A stretch of DNA of 39,050 bases from Candidatus Falkowiibacteriota bacterium (GCA_026396805.1 JAPLVZ010000013.1:1-39050); one strand, 5' to 3'; shown: positions 1 through 7,540, numbered from the stretch's first letter. Numbers and translations: made by a program. Notes: generated by a model not told the origin, from the letters alone.

Positions 1-344
<344 letters not shown>

Positions 345-556
345 TTGATTGACTCTACTGAAAACTTGCGTTTTCGTATATGATTCCGTTTTTAAAACGG
401 ATAAATTTTTTTGTTGAATTGATGCTAATTAGCACCAAAATATAAACCATCACCATGATTGTTTATTATGAAATTTTTAAGGTCCCAAATAGACAGAAAA
501 AAACAGAGATATAAAACATATCTTGTTTTTATTTAAATATTCTGTTTTATTTTTAA
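345..556 (-). other. 16S rRNA leader
   Basis: About 210 nt separate the promoter from the mature 16S start, with no coding frame. It contains two compact hairpins next to the rRNA, GAAAAC/GTTTTC (360-375) and CCGTTTT/AAAACGG (386-400), and an AT-rich remainder. These are plausible precursor-processing structures. I do not see a convincing boxA-like antitermination element. Confidence 0.6.
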
Positions 557-563
557 TAACCTT

Positions 564-592
564 ATTTTATACTAATTAAATATGGCTGTCAA
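564..592 (-). promoter_or_regulatory. Sigma70-type promoter of the 16S rRNA gene
   Basis: On the minus strand a perfect -35 TTGACA (592-587) is followed after 17 nt by -10 TAAAAT (569-564). It points into the rRNA leader with the start expected near 557. It is back to back with the infC promoter about 30 bp away. Confidence 0.8.
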
Positions 593-619
593 GCCCCGCT
601 GTTTATGATTGGTTTTTGT

Positions 620-648
620 TTGACTTTTAGCGAATTTTGCGATATAAA
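620..648 (+). promoter_or_regulatory. Promoter of the infC operon
   Basis: TTGACT (620-625), a 17 nt spacer and TATAAA (643-648) lie 22 to 52 bp before the infC frame. The expected start near 655 leaves a leader of only about 15 to 45 nt, depending on which infC start is used. Confidence 0.75.
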
Positions 649-675
649 TATAGTATTAAATAGTGTTAAATTCAG

Positions 676-1254
676 TTGAAGAGACGAATCAATAAAACAA
701 TGCGCATTAAATTTCATCGAGTTGAAAGAAAAGAAGTTCCGAGCTTTTTATCCAACACCCAGATTCGAGTGCCGGAAGTATTTGTAATCGACGAGAACAA
801 TGATGCTCTGGGAAAAATGTCTACCGCCGAGGCTATTGCTAAAGCCCAAGACGCCGGCTTGGATTTAGTAGAGGTAAATCCTAAAGCCAATCCTCCGGTA
901 GTTAAGATCGTGAACCTCGGCCAATTAAAGTATGAACGGGAAAAATTGGCTCATAAGCAGAAAATGCAACAAAAAAAGACCGAGACTAAGAACATCCGCC
1001 TGTCTTTTCGAATCAGCGACCATGATTTGGATATGAGAGTCGTTCAAGCTGAAAAATTCTTGTCTAAGGACAATAAATTAAAAGTGGAACTTATCTTAAG
1101 AGGTCGCGAACGTCAATATCCTCAAAAAGCCGCGGAAATAGTCAGAGAATTTGTAGCCAAGTTGCAAGCAAACCCCAAACTTCCCATTGAAATTGAGCAA
1201 GCCTTGACAAATCAGGGCGGAAGATTTACTATAATATTGATAAATAAAAAGTAA
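676..1254 (+). CDS. infC: Translation initiation factor IF-3
   Basis: IF-3 binds the 30S subunit, prevents early joining of 50S and checks start-codon and initiator-tRNA choice. The protein shows the N-domain pattern NTQIRVPEVFVIDENN followed by the linker and the C-domain with KNIRLSFRISDHDLDMR and a glycine-containing LILRGRERQ segment, with length near the family norm. It heads the classical infC-rpmI-rplT order. The start is uncertain: TTG at 676 is listed, but the frame opens directly after a TAA with ATT at 670 and has an ATG at 700. None has a good Shine-Dalgarno. E. coli infC uses a rare ATT start for self-control, so a non-ATG start here is plausible but unproven. Confidence 0.95.
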   Translation: MKRRINKTMRIKFHRVERKEVPSFLSNTQIRVPEVFVIDENNDALGKMSTAEAIAKAQDAGLDLVEVNPKANPPVVKIVNLGQLKYEREKLAHKQKMQQKKTETKNIRLSFRISDHDLDMRVVQAEKFLSKDNKLKVELILRGRERQYPQKAAEIVREFVAKLQANPKLPIEIEQALTNQGGRFTIILINKK

Positions 1255-1266
1255 TAACCGTTAAAT

Positions 1267-1287
1267 CAGGTGTCTGCCTGTTTTTTT
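1267..1287 (+). terminator. Weak terminator or attenuator between infC and rpmI
   Basis: CAGGT, loop GTCT, GCCTG and seven T residues form a short intrinsic-terminator-like hairpin immediately after infC. With only a 5 bp stem it may act as partial attenuation between IF-3 and the two ribosomal proteins. Confidence 0.5.
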
Positions 1288-1300
1288 AATCAGGAAATAT

Positions 1301-1504
1301 ATGCCAAAAATTAAGACTCATAAAGCCACGGTCAAACGTTTTAAAAAAACCGGGAAGAATAATCTGACTCAGCGCAAGGCCGGTCAAGATCATTTTAATT
1401 CTCACGAATCGGGCAACACTACTCGCCAGAAGCGTAAGGATATTTCCGTTGATAAGACTTTTGCCAAAACCGTTAAAATTTTAACCCCTTATAACTATAA
1501 CTAG
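1301..1504 (+). CDS. rpmI: 50S ribosomal protein L35
   Basis: The 67-residue, very basic protein begins MPKIKTHKATVKRFKKTG, the standard L35 start, and keeps the family pattern of a basic hydrophobic-poor core (RKAGQDHFNSHES, then RQKR). L35 is a late-assembling large-subunit protein. AGGA at 1292-1295 sits 5 nt before the ATG, one of the clearer Shine-Dalgarno sites in the window. It lies between infC and rplT, as in most bacteria. Confidence 0.96.
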   Translation: MPKIKTHKATVKRFKKTGKNNLTQRKAGQDHFNSHESGNTTRQKRKDISVDKTFAKTVKILTPYNYN

Positions 1505-1546
1505 TCTTTTATAACTAGCCTTTATTTATAATTTGTAACCTATCAT

Positions 1547-1894
1547 ATGCCTAGAGTAAAACGCGGAATGGCCCATGTTAAGAAGAGACGTAAACTTCAC
1601 CAAGCGGTTAAGGGTTTTAAATGGGGGCGCAAGAATTTAATTAAAGTCGCCAAGACCGCCTTAACTAAAGCCGGCGCGCACGCTTATGTTGATCGTCGTA
1701 AGAAAAAGAGAGATATGCGCGGTCTCTGGCAAATAAAAATTAACGCCTTCGTCCGCGAACATGACCTTTCTTATTCTAAATTCATCGGCTTATTAAAAGC
1801 TAATAAAATTGAAGTTGATCGTAAGATTTTAGCTGATTTGGCAGTTAACAATAAAGAAGTGTTAGCGGCTCTCGTCGCTAGAATAAAGAAATAA
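1547..1894 (+). CDS. rplT: 50S ribosomal protein L20
   Basis: The 115-residue protein has the L20 signature: MPRVKRGMAHVKKRRK at the N-terminus, a long basic helix (KGFKWGRKN), then RRKKKRDMRGLWQIKINAF and the globular SYSKFIGLLKANKIEVDRKILADLA. L20 binds 23S rRNA early in 50S assembly and represses its own operon in several bacteria. No Shine-Dalgarno stands out, so translation may be coupled to rpmI 42 bp upstream. secG starts one base after its stop. Confidence 0.97.
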   Translation: MPRVKRGMAHVKKRRKLHQAVKGFKWGRKNLIKVAKTALTKAGAHAYVDRRKKKRDMRGLWQIKINAFVREHDLSYSKFIGLLKANKIEVDRKILADLAVNNKEVLAALVARIKK

Positions 1895-1895
1895 T

Positions 1896-2111
1896 ATGAT
1901 ATTTGAGATTAAAATCGCTCAAATCGTCGTGGCCATACTTTTAATGGTCGCCATCCTGATGCAAAGCCGAGGGGCCGGTTTGGGAGGAGTTTTCGGCGGA
2001 ACCGGCGGAGTATATCTCACGAAACGAGGTTTAGAAAAAAAACTTTTTATTGCGACTATTATTTTAGCCGCAATTTTCATACTCTTATCTTTAGGCGTTT
2101 TTATCTTGTAA
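1896..2111 (+). CDS. secG: Preprotein translocase subunit SecG
   Basis: SecG is the small accessory subunit of the SecYEG membrane channel. The 71-residue product has two hydrophobic helices (about 5-22 and 50-71) joined by the family loop LMQSRGAGLGGVFGG at about 21-35. The ATG is one base after the rplT stop, so it is probably translated by coupling within the infC-rpmI-rplT operon. It shares that transcript with the peptide-binding gene that follows. Confidence 0.93.
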   Translation: MIFEIKIAQIVVAILLMVAILMQSRGAGLGGVFGGTGGVYLTKRGLEKKLFIATIILAAIFILLSLGVFIL

Positions 2112-2124
2112 AAGCTTAAGATTT

Positions 2125-3903
2125 GTGGATTTACTTAAAAATAAAATTGTATCGCGCTGGCGGCGGATAAGGGCGACCTGGTCTTTTTTTGGTTTTTTTA
2201 AAAAAATTCCGGTTAGTCAAGAAGAGATAGACAAAAAGTTAGTCTATTCCTTGTCGCCGCGCAAGATTCCCACCGGCGATCAGATAAAACATATTAAGAA
2301 ATTTTTGAATCCGCGCGAATTTTTGATAGTCAAAATCTGCGCCTTAGTTATTTTGGTGAATGTCGTCTATCTGGGCGTTGTTTTTATCGCGCGGCATTTG
2401 GAGTATCTGCCTCTTTCCGGCGGCGAATACATTGAAGGAGCCATCGGTTATCCCAAGTCCATTAACCCTCTTTACGCCGCGAGTAGGAGTATCGATAGTG
2501 ATTTAAGCCGTTTAATCTATTCAAGTTTATTTAAATACGACCAGAATGGAAATTTGAGCGAAGATTTGGCCGCCGCCGTGGATGTAAGTGCTAACGGAAA
2601 GGAATATACTATCAAGATAAAAGATAATATCAAGTGGCATAACGGAGCTGATCTGACTATTGATGATGTCTTGTTTACCTTCAATTTAATAAAAAATCCT
2701 TCCTATCGGTCTCCTCTTCGGTCCGCCCTGGTTAATGTTAACGCGGCCAAGATAGATGATCGGACGATTAAATTCGTTTTATCCGAGGCTTATGCTCCTT
2801 TTAAAGAAATGTTGACTTTTGGCATTTTGCCTAAGAGTCTTTGGGAAAACATTAATCCTGATTCCGCCGTCTTGGCCGATCTCAATCTGAAGCCGATTGG
2901 TTCAGGCCCTTATAAATTTCAATCTTTGGTCAAGAATAAGAATGGCGAGCTGAAAGAGTATCATTTAACCGTCAACGAAAGTTATTACGGCCAGCCGTCT
3001 TATTTAAAAGAAATAAGCTTTAAATTTTTTGTTGATTATTCCGAGGCGGTAAAAGCCTTAAACGATAATCAGGTCGCCGGGTTGGATTATCTGCCTTTCA
3101 GCTATCGCAAGGAATTATTAGCTCGGGATTCTTTAAATTTCCATGAATTAGTCCAGCCCCAGATTGTTTCGCTTTTTTTTAATTATGAAAAGAATAAGAC
3201 TTTGTCCGACAAAGAGGTGCGCGTGGCGCTCGCTTCCGCTTTAGATAAGGACGGTCTCATAAATAAGGTGTTCGCGGGAATTTATCAGAGAGCCGATGGT
3301 CCGATTCTGGCCAGCAATTTCGCTTATAACGAGGCTATCACTAAATATAATTATTTTCCGGAAGCGGCCGCGACGACTATCAAGAGTAAACCTTTGACCG
3401 CGGTTTTAACCGTTGTCGATTCCGGTTCTAATGTGGCTGTCGGCGAACAGATCAAGGAATATTGGGAAAAGGCCGGGGTGAACGTAACTATCAGAGCGGT
3501 TTCCGGCGAACAGGCCGCTAATATCATTAAAGAGCGCGATTTTGAAATCTTGCTTTATGGCGAATCGGTCGGCGGCGATCCGGATGTCTATGCTTTCTGG
3601 CATTCCAGCCAAATCGGCGCCAAGGGTCTTAACTTGGCCGCCTATAATAACGCGGAAGTCGATCGGCTTTTAGTGGAAGGACGAACGGCTACAGACGTGG
3701 TCGAGCGTATAAATAAATATAAAAAGTTTCAAGAAATAATAACTAATGATCTGCCGGTCATCTGGCTCTATTCCCCGACATACACTTATGTTCAGGAACA
3801 TCAGCTCAAAGGTTTTTCCGGCACAACCATCATCGAGCCAGCCGACCGCTTTAATGGTGTCGGCAGCTGGTATTTAAAAACCAAGAAAAAGATAAATTGG
3901 TAG
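2125..3903 (+). CDS. Membrane-anchored oligopeptide-binding protein (SBP family 5)
   Basis: The 592-residue protein matches the DppA/OppA-type solute-binding fold: YPKSINPLYAAS, then a DLSRLIYSSLFKYD segment, LAAAVDVSANGKEYTIKIKD, WHNGADLTIDDVLFTF, and a C-terminal part with NDLPVIWLYSPTYTYV. It lacks a lipobox. Instead a cytoplasmic basic tail of about 65 residues is followed by one transmembrane helix (66-89), so it is probably tethered by an uncleaved anchor facing out. The start is GTG at 2125, 13 bp after secG, with no strong Shine-Dalgarno. No permease or ATPase genes are nearby, so the partners must lie elsewhere or the protein has another role in peptide capture. Family assignment is firm, ligand is inference. 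Confidence 0.9.
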   Translation: MDLLKNKIVSRWRRIRATWSFFGFFKKIPVSQEEIDKKLVYSLSPRKIPTGDQIKHIKKFLNPREFLIVKICALVILVNVVYLGVVFIARHLEYLPLSGGEYIEGAIGYPKSINPLYAASRSIDSDLSRLIYSSLFKYDQNGNLSEDLAAAVDVSANGKEYTIKIKDNIKWHNGADLTIDDVLFTFNLIKNPSYRSPLRSALVNVNAAKIDDRTIKFVLSEAYAPFKEMLTFGILPKSLWENINPDSAVLADLNLKPIGSGPYKFQSLVKNKNGELKEYHLTVNESYYGQPSYLKEISFKFFVDYSEAVKALNDNQVAGLDYLPFSYRKELLARDSLNFHELVQPQIVSLFFNYEKNKTLSDKEVRVALASALDKDGLINKVFAGIYQRADGPILASNFAYNEAITKYNYFPEAAATTIKSKPLTAVLTVVDSGSNVAVGEQIKEYWEKAGVNVTIRAVSGEQAANIIKERDFEILLYGESVGGDPDVYAFWHSSQIGAKGLNLAAYNNAEVDRLLVEGRTATDVVERINKYKKFQEIITNDLPVIWLYSPTYTYVQEHQLKGFSGTTIIEPADRFNGVGSWYLKTKKKINW

Positions 3904-3970
3904 ACGACCTTTCGGTCTGTCCGCCTCTACTCCAATCTTAATTAATGGGCTAGTCCCCATCTCATCAAAT

Positions 3971-5773
3971 ATGAATTTTAAACAAAATTTACCGGCGAGT
4001 AACGCCGGCGCGTATGGCGTTCGCGCCCGGTCCGGTCAAATGCCGACACAGCGGGCTGTCTTCAGGACTAAGCCGGCCGCTAAGTTACCTTTGCATCGTC
4101 CAACTTTCTCCGGACCGCATCGTCCGGCTTCTTCCGCTCAACCGCCTTTCTCCGGACCGCATCGTCCGGCTTCTTCCGCTCAACCGCCTTTCTCCGGACC
4201 GCATCGTCCGGTTTCTTTCGCTCAACCGCGAGCAGTTTTTTCTACTCAGCCCAGAGCGACTTTTTCCGCCCAGCCCCGAACGATTGCGGGCGAATCAAGC
4301 TTGAAGATCTATCCGCTCGGCGGGCAAGAAGAGGTCGGCCGTAATTGCACTGTTTTTGAATATGACGGCGATATTATTATCCTGGATATGGGGATGCAGT
4401 TTGCCGATGAGGATATGCCGGGCATTGATTATATCATCCCTAACGTTTCTTCCTTGCGCGGCAAAGAAAAGAACGTCCGCGGCGTCATCTTCAGCCACGG
4501 GCATCTTGACCATATCGGCGCGGCCCCGATTCTATTGGAGCAATTAGGCAATCCGCCAATCATCGGCCGGAAATTAACATTAGCCATGATCAAACACCGC
4601 CAGGAAGATTATAAGCGCGGTACGACCAAGAATTTAAAGACTATCACTATCAATTCCCTGGACCAGAAGATAACGTTGGGAAAATTCCAGATAAGTTTTT
4701 TCCAGGTGGAACATTCTATCATCGATGCGATTGGCGTCATTATCCAAACGCCGCACGGTACTGTTATCCATCCAGGCGATTGGCTGATGGAAGATAATCC
4801 CTTAGAGGGCCCGGTTGTCACCTATACACATTTATCGCGGCTACCGTCTCCTCGCATTTTAATGTTGGAAAGTCTCGGCGTTGCTTACTCCAAAGAAAGG
4901 GTACCGGACAAAACCACGATGGCTAATCTGGAAAGGATTATCAGCGAGGCGCCCGGTCGGGTTATTATCGGTACTTTTTCTTCGCAATTGGAACGCGTCA
5001 CTAATTTACTGGCCTATATTGAGAAAATCGGCAAGAAAGTCGCTTTGGACGGTTACAGCATGAAGATGAATGTGCATATCGCCCAAGAGCTTGGCTATAT
5101 ACCGGCCCATAAGAATATTCTTATTCCTATTGAGGATGTCAGTAAATACCCGGATGATCGGATCGTGATAATTTGTACCGGCGCTCAAGGCGAACCCAAT
5201 GCGGTTTTTTCCCGGATTGTGAATAGCAATCATCGCTCCGTGACCATCAAGAAGTCTGATGTCGTTATTTTTTCCTCTTCAGTCATTCCCGGAAACGAGC
5301 GCTCGGTCCAGAAAGTCAAGGATCAGATTTATCGCTTGAGCGATAACGTCATTCATAGCAGCATTATGGATGTGCACTCGGGCGGGCACGCTAACGCCGA
5401 GGACATAAAGAATATCCTGCATCAAATCAAGCCCGATTATTTCCTGCCGGTTTACGCCAATCATTATATGTTGGTAGAGGCTAAGAAGCTGGCTTTACGT
5501 GAAGGATTTCGCAACGACCAGATCTATGTCTTAGACAACGGGAATGTCATTAAATTCCAAAGAGGCCGGAGCCCCCTCGTTCTCAAGGAAAAAGTTAATA
5601 CCGACTATGTCATGGTTGACGGGCTCGGCATCGGCGATGTTTCTGAAATCGTGTTGCGCGACCGCCGCCTGATGGCTGACGATGGCATGATCGTCGTTAT
5701 TGCGACCATTGACGCCAAGACGGGAGCGATTATCGGTAACCCCGAACTGATTTCTCGCGGCTTGTTTATATGA
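3971..5773 (+). CDS. rnj: Ribonuclease J with proline-rich N-terminal extension; C-terminal domain in another frame
   Basis: RNase J is a metallo-beta-lactamase/beta-CASP nuclease for mRNA turnover and rRNA processing. Residues 1-108 are a basic, Pro/Ser-rich extension with three 14-residue repeats. The enzyme proper starts at about LKIYPLGGQEEVGRN (111-125). Metal motif HGHLDH is at 176-181, a further His at 248 (VEHSI), Asp at 270 (HPGD) and SGGH at 470-473. The usual PVHGE motif reads PVYAN (493-497), so the C-terminal metal-binding His is Tyr495, with a His at 498. The frame ends SRGLFI at a TGA, exactly where the family continues into its C-terminal domain, which is encoded in the -1 frame from 5770. 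No Shine-Dalgarno is obvious. Confidence 0.93.
   Translation: MNFKQNLPASNAGAYGVRARSGQMPTQRAVFRTKPAAKLPLHRPTFSGPHRPASSAQPPFSGPHRPASSAQPPFSGPHRPVSFAQPRAVFSTQPRATFSAQPRTIAGESSLKIYPLGGQEEVGRNCTVFEYDGDIIILDMGMQFADEDMPGIDYIIPNVSSLRGKEKNVRGVIFSHGHLDHIGAAPILLEQLGNPPIIGRKLTLAMIKHRQEDYKRGTTKNLKTITINSLDQKITLGKFQISFFQVEHSIIDAIGVIIQTPHGTVIHPGDWLMEDNPLEGPVVTYTHLSRLPSPRILMLESLGVAYSKERVPDKTTMANLERIISEAPGRVIIGTFSSQLERVTNLLAYIEKIGKKVALDGYSMKMNVHIAQELGYIPAHKNILIPIEDVSKYPDDRIVIICTGAQGEPNAVFSRIVNSNHRSVTIKKSDVVIFSSSVIPGNERSVQKVKDQIYRLSDNVIHSSIMDVHSGGHANAEDIKNILHQIKPDYFLPVYANHYMLVEAKKLALREGFRNDQIYVLDNGNVIKFQRGRSPLVLKEKVNTDYVMVDGLGIGDVSEIVLRDRRLMADDGMIVVIATIDAKTGAIIGNPELISRGLFI
4106..4231 (+). repeat. Three tandem 42-bp coding repeats in the RNase J extension
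   Basis: Residues 46-59, 60-73 and 74-87 of RNase J repeat the unit FSGPHRPASSAQPP, the third copy having drifted (PVSFAQPR). The first two DNA copies are nearly identical, which implies recent slippage or strong homogenisation. Two shorter degenerate units (FSTQPR, FSAQPR) follow. Adjacent copies without spacers and in-frame coding rule out a CRISPR array. Confidence 0.93.
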
Positions 5774-5958
5774 AAGAAAATCGCGATCTAATCGAGAAGA
5801 CTCGGACGAAAGTAAAGAAAATAGTGAAAGATAAGAATCCGATGACTCCGGCCGATGATGATTATATTAAGAATAAGATCCGCAATGAAATCGGCCAGTT
5901 CTTATTCACGGCTACTAAGCGTCGCCCCATGGTCTTGCCGGTAGTTATTAAGGTTTAA
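5770..5958 (+). CDS. Detached RNase J C-terminal domain
   Basis: The 62-residue frame opens with an ATGA overlap with the RNase J stop and encodes MKENRDLIEKTRTKVKK followed by a helix and IGQFLFTATKRRPMVLPVV. This is the normal end of RNase J, where [ILF]..[FY].KT.RRPM[VI].PV is conserved and which contributes to dimerisation. One extra T in the run at 5764-5766 would fuse both frames as SRGLFYMKENRD, which fits the family consensus. It is therefore either a true split gene translated by stop-restart coupling or a single-base deletion in the genome or assembly. Confidence 0.85.
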   Translation: MKENRDLIEKTRTKVKKIVKDKNPMTPADDDYIKNKIRNEIGQFLFTATKRRPMVLPVVIKV

Positions 5959-5988
5959 AATAATTTTAACCAATATTAAATAAAAAAG

Positions 5989-6013
5989 CCTAAGAAAAGT
6001 CTTGGGTTTTTTT
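5989..6013 (+). terminator. Intrinsic terminator after RNase J
   Basis: CCTAAGA, loop AAAG and TCTTGGG form a 7 bp stem followed by seven T residues, 30 bp after the last codon of the RNase J C-terminal frame. Confidence 0.88.
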
Positions 6014-6049
6014 GTGGTTAAAGTGTGGATAAAGAGGGGTGAAAAAGTA

Positions 6050-6078
6050 TTGACATGCTATCTATTATATGATATAGT
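6050..6078 (+). promoter_or_regulatory. Strong promoter of the small RNA
   Basis: Perfect TTGACA (6050-6055), 17 nt spacer, TATAGT (6073-6078). No credible open frame follows, only the structured segment ending in a terminator at 6234. The start is expected at 6084-6086. Confidence 0.85.
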
Positions 6079-6083
6079 AATGA

Positions 6084-6234
6084 GTTGTTTTAAAAAAACA
6101 GATTTAGAAAAGACCGCTTTAAACGGGTCAGGCACGACAAGCATGGGGATTTTCTTGTTAGGATTTTTCCGGCTTTATGCTCGAAAGTGCCTAAAAGAAA
6201 TTTTCTTGCCTACCCGTTTAAGTCGGTCTTTTTT
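6084..6234 (+). ncRNA. Candidate structured small RNA, about 150 nt, possibly 6S-like
   Basis: The segment has its own promoter and ends in a T run. A long closing helix pairs 6111-6127 (AGACCG, C, TTTAAACGGG) with 6213-6229 (CCCGTTTAAG, T, CGGTCT): 16 pairs and one mismatch. Inside, AGGCAC (6130-6135) can pair with GTGCCT (6187-6192), and AGCAT (6140-6144) with ATGCT (6177-6181). The 3' side has an A-rich linker with a small hairpin (AAGAA/TTCTT, 6195-6207). A second TGCCT (6207-6211) could compete for AGGCA. A rod with closing stem, asymmetric bubble and a small 3'-side hairpin resembles 6S RNA, but I cannot confirm the family. The SRP RNA motif, the RNase P core and tmRNA features are absent. 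Confidence 0.72.
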
Positions 6235-6970
6235 ATTCAAACATCCGATCCTTCCCGACTATAATATTAACGTGATCTTTTAAGATACCGATTTCCACCG
6301 GGGTATTTATTTCCATGACGCCGTCAACAATTAATTTTTCATGTTGGTTGGAAATCTTAAGACTCTTGGCGCTCAAATAAGTCCTATCTTTTTTCCTGGT
6401 CCGAATAAGGACATCTAAGAGTCCGTCGTGGGGATTGGATTTTATGTCTTCACTTTTGTCTTTCAGAAGGTTGATTATTTTTATTTCTCCTCTGGCCGTC
6501 GTTTCCACGGAATAATCCCTTATTTCTAAGGTCGTTCCCAGGCTTTGGATCGAGGCTTCATTCAAGAAGTAATGATTGCCGGCCAGGCCCAGATCTATTT
6601 TTTCGACGCGGCGCGCCAATAATATATTGCAGGCGTCTTCCGGATTATTGATGCCGAAAGAAGCGGCGATAGAGTTATCTTCCCCTATCGGAATTATGCC
6701 CAGTAAAGTCTTTTTTTGGAAATCCCCATAGATATTATCATCAATAATTGCTCCGATAATCTTATTAACTGTCTGATTATTGCCGACGGCGACTATCGTT
6801 TTCGCGCCCAGTCTAATTTCATTCTGAATAGCCGCCTTGATATTTTTTATTCCGGCTAAGCGTAATATTTTTCCGTTTAAACCCAAATCAGTCAGCCGGA
6901 TTTCTACTCGGTTGATTATTCGATTGAATTTATTCTTATTAAGATAGTCGTCGTAAACGTAAACATGCAT
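6233..6970 (-). CDS. Diacylglycerol-kinase-like protein with altered catalytic motif
   Basis: The 245-residue protein has the order of a DAGK_cat/YegS-type lipid kinase: beta-strand TIVAVG, a turn, TVNKIIGAI, then LLGIIPIGEDN and a C-terminal beta domain. The catalytic loop GGDGT is GNNQT (63-67), and GTGN is GEDN (96-99), so the nucleotide-binding residues are changed. It may be an inactive relative, a regulator or an enzyme with different chemistry. It is transcribed with the bactofilin gene 18 bp upstream and its stop overlaps the T run of the small RNA on the other strand. Confidence 0.72.
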   Translation of the reverse strand: MHVYVYDDYLNKNKFNRIINRVEIRLTDLGLNGKILRLAGIKNIKAAIQNEIRLGAKTIVAVGNNQTVNKIIGAIIDDNIYGDFQKKTLLGIIPIGEDNSIAASFGINNPEDACNILLARRVEKIDLGLAGNHYFLNEASIQSLGTTLEIRDYSVETTARGEIKIINLLKDKSEDIKSNPHDGLLDVLIRTRKKDRTYLSAKSLKISNQHEKLIVDGVMEINTPVEIGILKDHVNIIVGKDRMFE

Positions 6971-6988
6971 AATGTTTTTCTTTTTCGA

Positions 6989-7408
6989 CTATTTTTCGGA
7001 TGAACTTTCGGTCTCTTCTTTAACTTTTTCATTAACTTTTTCATTACGCTTATGTTCCTCGGATAACATTATCAGCTGGCCATTTACGGAGGCGCCTTTG
7101 TCGATAGAGATTTCTCCGTATTGGATATCACCGAAAATTCGAGCGGTCCCGCCAATAATCAGATATCCTTTGGTTTTAATATTGCCGCGGACTTCGCCGT
7201 TGATGACGGCTCCCTTGGATTCAATATTGGCGACAATCTTGGATTGATTTCCAATAAATACATCCGAGGCGGTTTTCAGGGACCCCTCCAGAGCGCCTTC
7301 AATGATGATGTTTCCCTGCCCCTGGAAATTGCCCTTAACCTTGATAGAGGCGCCGATGATGGTTTCGGCGTCTTTAAACCTTTCTAGCTTGTTGTCTTTG
7401 CTAAACAT
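6989..7408 (-). CDS. Bactofilin, polymer-forming cytoskeletal protein
   Basis: Bactofilins form beta-helical filaments on the inner membrane and help position cell-wall enzymes. The 139-residue protein has the repetitive glycine-valine pattern of the beta-helix from about residue 18 (TIIGASIKVKGNFQGQGNI) to 112, with hydrophobic residues every few positions. It ends in a charged tail with a short repeat (NEKVNEKVKEE). The ATG is at 7408 and a good promoter lies at 7490-7462. It is first in a two-gene unit with the lipid-kinase-like gene. Confidence 0.9.
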   Translation of the reverse strand: MFSKDNKLERFKDAETIIGASIKVKGNFQGQGNIIIEGALEGSLKTASDVFIGNQSKIVANIESKGAVINGEVRGNIKTKGYLIIGGTARIFGDIQYGEISIDKGASVNGQLIMLSEEHKRNEKVNEKVKEETESSSEK

Positions 7409-7461
7409 ATTGTTTATATTAAGTAAAAAATAAATAGAGTTAGCGGAACAATCCTATGCTT

Positions 7462-7490
7462 ATTGTAATTTAATGCCCCGCCTTTGTCAA
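7462..7490 (-). promoter_or_regulatory. Promoter of the bactofilin unit
   Basis: Minus strand TTGACA (7490-7485), 17 nt, TACAAT (7467-7462), giving a leader of about 50 nt before the bactofilin ATG at 7408. Confidence 0.75.
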
Positions 7491-7511
7491 AGGGAAAAAA
7501 CGTCTATTTCA

Positions 7512-7540
7512 TTGTAAAAACAGAATTATTGTTATAGAAT
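7512..7540 (+). promoter_or_regulatory. Probable tRNA-Arg promoter
   Basis: TTGTAA (7512-7517), 17 nt, TAGAAT (7535-7540). The expected start is about 48 nt before the tRNA. Both boxes deviate from consensus. Confidence 0.5.

Noticed and set aside
4106-4231. Possible CRISPR-like repeats
   Set aside because: The three units are adjacent, without spacers, and encode in-frame RNase J residues. No array or cas genes are visible in the window.
4014-4304. 96-codon frame rich in Leu/Ser/Arg repeats
   Set aside because: It is an alternative reading of the RNase J coding repeats, so its own repetition is a by-product.
5771-5773. Recoding of TGA as glycine (code 25)
   Set aside because: Reading through gives only a few residues before TAA. 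TGA is also a normal stop for the GT-C gene, and other genes need no TGA reading.
6084-6234. SRP (4.5S) RNA assignment for the small RNA
   Set aside because: The GGAA-loop motif with flanking conserved bases is missing, although the segment contains GGTCAGGC.
6002-6283. 93-codon plus-strand frame across the small RNA
   Set aside because: It begins in the RNase J terminator, crosses the RNA promoter, helices and terminator, and ends inside the opposing gene. It looks like no protein family.
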